From the NCBI GenBank assembly GCA_029776995.1, contig JAKOTZ010000123.1:1-57714 (forward strand): DNA of 57,714 nucleotides, read 5' to 3'. Below are positions 51,652-57,714 of the stretch, in pieces. Positions within the stretch are counted from its first letter, which is position 1. Each line of letters begins with the position of its first letter. A program made the translations under genes and the position numbers. The notes below the pieces were generated by a model. The model ran no database searches. It saw only the letters and a list, made by a program, of their open reading frames with translations, and had not been told where the DNA came from. This DNA is from Candidatus Hydrogenedentota bacterium (GTDB lineage Bacteria; Hydrogenedentota; Hydrogenedentia; Hydrogenedentales; CAITNO01).

Positions 51652-52922
51652 AAACGTGTGATATGGGCTGGACTCAGGAAACATTGAACCTGGTGGTTCG
51701 CGCGGCAGATCGAGCCCGGGATGGGATTACGGTAGCTGACATGCGTCTTCCCGACCAGCCGCTGGTCTATGTCAATGATGGGTTTTTGCGCTTAACTGGA
51801 TACAGCCGAGAAGAAGTGATCGGCCGGAATTGCCGGTTTTTGCAGGGGGGCATGGCTTCCCGGGAAACGGTGCGCGCTATTCGGGAGGCGCTGGATGCGG
51901 GACGGGAAATTGAGGTCGAGCTGAAAAATGTAAGAAAAGATGGGACGACGTTTTGGAACCGGTTGTCACTGACGCCTCTGCGAGATCAATCCGGGACAGT
52001 AACCCATTATGTGGGCGTTCAATCCGATATCACAGAACAGGTAGAGCTGCGGAATGCGCTGGAAGATGCCATGCTGCGATTGGAGTCTTTACAGGTAGAT
52101 ATTTCAATGAATTGCGCCCGACTGCAGCAGGGACTGGAGGCGGCGCGTCGGGTGCAACGGGCCATGTTGCCCGCGGGGAGCTATGAGCACCCCCAGCTGG
52201 CGATCTACTGGCATCTACTGGCCAGTGAAGAACTGGCCGGGGATCTTCTCCAGTTCTGTCAACTTGACGACCGGCATGTCGCCCTTTGGATGCTGGATGT
52301 AACAGGACATGGGGTAGGACCGGCACTGCGGGCCGTGGCGGCTTCCCAATTACTTGCAACACGGGTAAGAGTGGCTTCTCAGTTGCAGCCAGGCAATATT
52401 CTGCAACCTGACAGTGGACCTTGTATGGTATGCCCTGCTGAAGTGGCCGCCTGGCTCTCTGAGGAATTTCCCTGGGAAATGGATTTAGGGCTGTATTTCA
52501 CCCTGTTTTACGGTATTTTTAACCTGGAAACTGCAATATTGCGCTATGTCAGCGCGGGACACCCGGTCCCCGTCGGTGCCCGGCCGGATGGAACCCCGCT
52601 CAATATCAATCAGGAGTCCGGCGGAATGCCTGTCGGTTTGCAGCAGGCTGAGTATATTGAACGCGAAGTCGGGCTGAATCCCGGTGAAATGCTGTTACTT
52701 TTTTCTGATGGTGTTACTGAGTGCGTCAATGAAGATTTCGAGATGTACGGCCGGGAAAGGTTGCAGTTATTCCTGAGTAATCACGCGTCCGATCCGGCGG
52801 ATCAGGTTTTGGACAAACTGATCCAGGAACTGTCCCGCTGGCGGGGTGGAAAAGCGTTCGGTGATGATATCAGCCTGATGCTCCTGCGTCGGGGCGCCTC
52901 TTCGCCCGAATTTATCATTTGA
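51648..52922 (+). CDS. LOV (blue-light) sensor coupled to SpoIIE-type PP2C phosphatase
   Basis: A 424-residue cytoplasmic sensor-effector. Residues ~12-125 are a LOV-type PAS domain with the photoactive motif GRNCRFLQGG (Cys62) and the flavin-contact Gln in HYVGVQSDITEQ. A coiled-coil linker follows (ELRNALEDAMLRLESLQVDI). Residues ~165-415 are a PPM/SpoIIE phosphatase: AGDLLQF, DVTGHGVGPALRAVA, LLLFSDGVTECVN and FGDDISLMLL. A flavin-cysteinyl adduct formed in blue light would switch the phosphatase, probably towards an anti-sigma-factor antagonist. It is the last gene of the protease-phosphatase-LOV operon. Confidence 0.92.
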   Translation: MKTCDMGWTQETLNLVVRAADRARDGITVADMRLPDQPLVYVNDGFLRLTGYSREEVIGRNCRFLQGGMASRETVRAIREALDAGREIEVELKNVRKDGTTFWNRLSLTPLRDQSGTVTHYVGVQSDITEQVELRNALEDAMLRLESLQVDISMNCARLQQGLEAARRVQRAMLPAGSYEHPQLAIYWHLLASEELAGDLLQFCQLDDRHVALWMLDVTGHGVGPALRAVAASQLLATRVRVASQLQPGNILQPDSGPCMVCPAEVAAWLSEEFPWEMDLGLYFTLFYGIFNLETAILRYVSAGHPVPVGARPDGTPLNINQESGGMPVGLQQAEYIEREVGLNPGEMLLLFSDGVTECVNEDFEMYGRERLQLFLSNHASDPADQVLDKLIQELSRWRGGKAFGDDISLMLLRRGASSPEFII

Positions 52923-52928
52923 CAGCAG

Positions 52929-54467
<1,539 letters not shown>

Positions 54468-54471
<4 letters not shown>

Positions 54472-54851
54472 CCTTGGCCTCCCAGCAGGGTTTTGACCAC
54501 GTTTCGAAGCATTTCGGGCGTAAACGGTTTTTTGATGTAATCCTGCACGCCCAGCCGGTGAAGGGATTCAATGCGTGTGGAACTGGCTTCCGTGGATACC
54601 ACCACAACAGGAATGCTCCGCAGTTCTTCATCTTCCCGCATGGCGCGGATCATTTCTTCACCGTTCATTACGGGCATGTTAATGTCGCAGAACACCAGAT
54701 CAACCCAGGATTTCCGGAGCGTTTCAAGCCCCTCCTTGCCGTTGGCTGCCTCCAGAAATTCACCCAGTTCGATTCCAGACAGTTCCAGCGTTTTGCGGAT
54801 AACGGCCCGAACGGTCGCCGAGTCGTCCACCACCAGGATGTTATACGCCAT
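54468..54851 (-). CDS. cheY: Response regulator CheY
   Basis: A 127-residue stand-alone receiver: ILVVDDS acidic patch, Asp56 in FCDINMPVMNG, the Ser/Thr switch in VVVVSTEAS, and the Lys in YIKKPFTPEM. It carries the chemotaxis signal to the flagellar motor or another output. The start at 54851 has AAGGAGA upstream. Confidence 0.94.
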
Positions 54852-54852
54852 G

Positions 54853-55713
54853 TCATGTTCTCCTTGCGGCCAGCCCGAACACCTGTCGCAGATCGTCCAG
54901 TTTTTCAATAATCGCAGCGCCTGTTTTCTCCACCACTTCTTCGCGGATTCTCAGCCGCTCTACGGTTCCCGGACAAACCGTATACAGCAGCCCGTCTTCG
55001 CCCAGGCCCAGTCCGCACTCCAGCGCGATAACCGATGCCGCATGCACCAGATCGCACATCAGTTTGTTCCCAGCGGCTTTATCGGGTTCCCGATGCCATC
55101 GCACCGCCTGGCAGAGTTCTTCAGGCAGATTCCAGTATTCCAGTAGTATAGCCCCGGCTTCCGGATAACTGATGCCCAGCACGCGTTCTTCTGCTTTATC
55201 GAAAGGAATCTGATGAATCGTGACCTGTTTTTTGATTTCCTCCACCTGGTCTGCCACCACCTGGCCAAGAGCGATTTTTCCGACACCGTGGAGCAGTCCG
55301 GCGGTGAAAGCATTCAGTGGAGGCGGGAATCCCAGCGCGCGGGCCAATTCTTCCGTGCCGATACCGGTGGCGAACATGTGTTCCAACAGCTTGCCTTCCG
55401 AAAGGTCATAGCCGGGCACGGGCCCTTTGGCCAGCGGAACGATTGCGGAAGAAAGCACCAATTCCACGATGCGGTTCATGCCCAGCAGCACACCCGCGTC
55501 GCGCAGGTTGCCAATTTTCCGGGGACCGGCAAAAAACGCGCTGTTGGCCAGTCGCAGGATATCCGCGGTCAATCCGGCGTCCGCCTCGATGATTTTCATT
55601 ATGTCCGCGATGCCGGCATCGGGATCACGGGCTGCGGTCAGCACTCTTCCGGCTGCGGCTGGGAGCGCCGGCATTTTCCGGATGTGCTCGATGATCCTTT
55701 CGCGTGTGTTCAT
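54853..55713 (-). CDS. HDOD domain protein
   Basis: A 286-residue protein with an HDOD domain at residues ~15-210: RIIEHIRKMPALPAAAGRVL, the tandem helices and AFTAGLLHGVGKIALGQVV, where the usual His-Asp of HD hydrolases is replaced by His-Gly. HDOD proteins are non-catalytic signalling adaptors often found in chemotaxis operons. It ends 1 bp before the cheY start, and cheY's ribosome site is inside it. Confidence 0.9.
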   Translation of the reverse strand: MNTRERIIEHIRKMPALPAAAGRVLTAARDPDAGIADIMKIIEADAGLTADILRLANSAFFAGPRKIGNLRDAGVLLGMNRIVELVLSSAIVPLAKGPVPGYDLSEGKLLEHMFATGIGTEELARALGFPPPLNAFTAGLLHGVGKIALGQVVADQVEEIKKQVTIHQIPFDKAEERVLGISYPEAGAILLEYWNLPEELCQAVRWHREPDKAAGNKLMCDLVHAASVIALECGLGLGEDGLLYTVCPGTVERLRIREEVVEKTGAAIIEKLDDLRQVFGLAARRT

Positions 55714-55755
55714 CTGTTATCTCCTCTCCCGTTGTTGTCTGGGACGCCGGAAAAC

Positions 55756-56232
55756 TCAAAGCTCATACTCTTTCCCTCCGGACCGGATCTTGGTGACCCC
55801 ATCTTTAATCTGCAGCAGCATGGTTCGCGCGACAGAACCTCCCGTATCCGATGCGGCCAGCAGAAGGTTGTTTTTCCACAGTATTTTCCGCAGCACCATT
55901 TCGTTCCGTTCTCCGATCCGGAACGTGTTTTCGTCATCCAGCAACCGGGCGGCGCCTGCCGCTTTAACGATCAACCTTCTTTTTTGCGCGCCCATGGAGT
56001 ACATGATACGCAGCATCTCCGGAATACCGGTGTCTGTAAACATGTAAGGAGTGGAAGCGGCCCGGTTCTCGTCAATTTTTGAGGTAGGCAGCATGCAGTG
56101 GATAAGCCCTCCCACGGGCACTTCGGGATCATACATGGTTACGCCGATACACGACCCCAGCGAATAGGTGATCAGGATATCCATCGGGCTTGTGCTGATC
56201 TTCAGATCAGAGATTCCGACAGTGATCTGCAT
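55756..56232 (-). CDS. cheD: Chemoreceptor glutamine deamidase CheD (copy 1)
   Basis: A 158-residue protein. The catalytic triad is present with the spacing of the Thermotoga enzyme: Thr22, Cys28 (GSCIG) and His45 (GLIHCMLP). It deamidates receptor glutamines and cooperates with CheC/CheX. It is 18 bp after cheR in transcription order. Confidence 0.93.
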   Translation of the reverse strand: MQITVGISDLKISTSPMDILITYSLGSCIGVTMYDPEVPVGGLIHCMLPTSKIDENRAASTPYMFTDTGIPEMLRIMYSMGAQKRRLIVKAAGAARLLDDENTFRIGERNEMVLRKILWKNNLLLAASDTGGSVARTMLLQIKDGVTKIRSGGKEYEL

Positions 56233-56250
56233 TTTACGATTCCCATACGT

Positions 56251-57054
56251 TTACGGTTTTTTATACACGGAGGCGCGCACCGGCCGCAGGGAGCTGCTAC
56301 AGGCGTTCAGGCTTTCCGAATGGCCGATCATCAGGTATCCCCCTGATTTCAACAGGCGAAAAATCTCATCAACCAGGCGCTTGCGCACGTTTAAATCAAA
56401 ATAGATCATTACATTGCGGCAAAACACAACATCGAAGGGTCCCTTCATCGGAAATGGCGTCTGCGAGAGATTCAGCCGGGTAAAGGTGATTGGACGCTGC
56501 AGCTCAGGAATCACTTTGTAATAAGTTTCGCCGTCCCGCTGAATTCTGGTGAAATAACGGTTGCGCAGGACCGGTGGTACCGGCTCCATTTTTGATTCAT
56601 GGTATTCACCGCGCTTACAGGCCTCCAGTACCCGGGTGGAAATGTCTGTTGCCAGCATTTTGAAATCAAAGGGACGGCCTTTCAGAACTTCGTTTACTAT
56701 CATCGCGATGGTATAGGGCTCTTCCCCGGTTGACGCCGCGGCACACCAGATCCGGAGCCGATTTATCCCCTGGGCCAGCCACCCCTCCAGCAGTTCCCGG
56801 AGCAGATCGAAATGCTGGGGTTCCCGGAAGAAACTGGTGACGTTGGTGGAAATGGCGTCCAGCATCTGCACCACTTCCTGGCCGGTGCGGTCATTCTCAA
56901 CATATTTCAGATAGTCCGCGTGATCCTGAATGCCCAGCGCGCGCATCCGTTTGGCAATTCGGGCCGAAACCAGCGCGACTTTCTGCGGTCCCAGCGTTAT
57001 GCCACTTTTTTCGTATATAAGCGTCCGGAATTTTTCAAAAACATGAGGATCCAT
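56251..57054 (-). CDS. cheR: Chemoreceptor methyltransferase CheR
   Basis: A 267-residue SAM-dependent enzyme that methylates receptor glutamates. It has the N-terminal helical domain (TLGPQKVALVSARIAKRMRA), TNVTSFFREPQHFDLL, SAM-binding WCAAASTGEEPYTIAM and CRNVMIYFD near the C-terminus. It is paired with CheB at the operon end. No receptor or CheA gene is visible. Confidence 0.96.
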   Translation of the reverse strand: MDPHVFEKFRTLIYEKSGITLGPQKVALVSARIAKRMRALGIQDHADYLKYVENDRTGQEVVQMLDAISTNVTSFFREPQHFDLLRELLEGWLAQGINRLRIWCAAASTGEEPYTIAMIVNEVLKGRPFDFKMLATDISTRVLEACKRGEYHESKMEPVPPVLRNRYFTRIQRDGETYYKVIPELQRPITFTRLNLSQTPFPMKGPFDVVFCRNVMIYFDLNVRKRLVDEIFRLLKSGGYLMIGHSESLNACSSSLRPVRASVYKKP

Positions 57055-57090
57055 GATCCGTCACACTGCTCCTTCTCCTGCTGTTTTTTC

Positions 57091-57615
57091 TTATGCGCGT
57101 CTGGCTGAATCCCGGTGATTATCCTCCTCTATCCAGTCCGTTTCCCGGATCTGGAAAACCTTTAGGACCATTACGTGTCCCGTTGCCGTGTCAAACGCAA
57201 TTTTACGCCCCATAAATCCCCCGACATCTTCTGAGCCGATATGAATGCCCTTCCGCTGCAGGATCTTCCTTGCGGCGCTGACGTTGCGCTGTCCCAGCGT
57301 GTTTTCCGGACGGTTTCTGGGGCTGGCCCCCCCCAGAATCTGGGCTACCAGATCCTGCCGCCGGCATCCAGCCTCTTCCATCATCCGGATGAGCCCCAGT
57401 GTTGCCACGTTCCCGTAGCGGGGGGTTGCCTGGGCGGGATCGCGGGTGGCCGGAAACAGGAAGTGATTCATGCCGCCATAGCGCAACCTCATGTCCCACA
57501 GGCATACGACCACGCAGGATCCCACGACGGCATGAAGCGTGCCCGGGCGTTTCAGGCAGCACATATATCCCGGCTCGAGCAGGTATTTTTGGCGAACCCC
57601 GAGTTCCCGTTTCAT
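57091..57615 (-). CDS. CheD-like protein (copy 2), catalytic Thr replaced
   Basis: A 174-residue CheD-type protein: PGTLHAVVGSCVVVCLWD with Cys34, GGMNHFLFP with His51, GQRNVSAARKILQRKGI, and EDVGGFMGRKIAFDTATGHV. The Cys-to-His spacing matches copy 1, but the usual Thr six residues before the Cys is His28. It may have changed activity or be a regulatory binder. The gene starts 25 bp after the receiver-domain gene end. Confidence 0.85.
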   Translation of the reverse strand: MKRELGVRQKYLLEPGYMCCLKRPGTLHAVVGSCVVVCLWDMRLRYGGMNHFLFPATRDPAQATPRYGNVATLGLIRMMEEAGCRRQDLVAQILGGASPRNRPENTLGQRNVSAARKILQRKGIHIGSEDVGGFMGRKIAFDTATGHVMVLKVFQIRETDWIEEDNHRDSARRA

Positions 57616-57640
57616 TTTCTGCGGGTCCGGTCATGTGTGC

Positions 57641-57714
57641 TCATCCGCCGGAGGCCTTGCTGAGAACTTCCTGTATTTTGCCCACGATGGTGGCCGGCTC
57701 AAAGGGTTTAATCA
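57641..57714 (-). CDS. C-terminal end of a response regulator receiver domain (cut by window edge)
   Basis: The last 24 codons on the minus strand read IKPFEPATIVGKIQEVLSKA and end with a short Ser-Gly-Gly tail at TGA 57641-57643. The KPFEP plus helix-5 form is that of a CheY-like receiver ending. The rest lies beyond the window. It is probably the first visible gene of the chemotaxis operon. Confidence 0.7.
   Translation of the reverse strand, partial: IKPFEPATIVGKIQEVLSKASGG

Overview
This is a gene-dense, moderately GC-rich bacterial chromosome segment with about 50 genes and little intergenic space. I see no rRNA, tRNA, CRISPR array, insertion sequence or prophage. A LolC/LolD lipoprotein export pair, many Sec and Tat signal peptides, rhomboid and SurA-like proteins indicate a Gram-negative cell. 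The valyl-tRNA synthetase is of the archaeal/actinobacterial sequence type. Together with a DUF5989 mini-protein, a GT-C/TPR giant, YfhO-type membrane proteins and Tat-exported Gfo/Idh/MocA and phosphoesterase proteins, this suggests an uncultured lineage near Hydrogenedentota, Sumerlaeota or the PVC group. That placement is inference, not a sequence match.

Layout. 1-4558 (+): the end of an unidentified gene, a DUF5989 protein and a 1364-residue membrane glycosyltransferase with about 24 TPRs. 4603-8449 (-): an iron alcohol dehydrogenase and valS. 8747-11799 (+): mutL-miaA, translationally coupled. 11811-19863: a YfhO-like protein, two tandem Tat phosphoesterases, an FG-GAP protein and pdxA (all -), with a PPIase-like lipoprotein on (+). 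19997-29235 (+): an OPA-type transporter, a Gfo/Idh/MocA protein, a HEAT-repeat protein and the MrfA/MrfB DNA-repair pair. 29258-38462 (+): one long operon, infC-rpmI-rplT-hisA-tyrA-tmk-holB-ricT-tatD-HAD-lolC-lolD. It is led by a good sigma70-type promoter and a leader that contains a strong intrinsic terminator. 38487-41947 (-): rhomboid, membrane DnaJ, PHP-domain protein and two small membrane proteins. 42653-48737: a second YfhO-like protein, an unknown protein and a nucleotidyltransferase-methyltransferase fusion (+), then a convergent radical SAM/SPASM protein (-). 48950-52922 (+): secreted trypsin-like protease, dual-specificity-type phosphatase and a LOV-PP2C blue-light phosphatase. 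52929-57714 (-): a chemotaxis adaptation operon (response regulator end, cheD, cheR, cheD, HDOD, cheY, cheX, cheB) with no cheA, cheW or receptor gene in view.

The best leads are (i) the infC leader: promoter, 13-bp attenuator-type terminator with a possible anti-terminator, and an apparent AUC start codon; (ii) the unknown / nucleotidyltransferase-methyltransferase fusion / radical SAM group, which looks like an undescribed biosynthetic or surface-modification cassette; (iii) a bacterial protein with the architecture of eukaryotic TMTC O-mannosyltransferases whose TPRs are built from an exact 306-bp higher-order repeat; (iv) a LOV photoreceptor phosphatase coupled to a membrane phosphatase beside a chemotaxis operon with two CheD proteins, one lacking the usual catalytic threonine.
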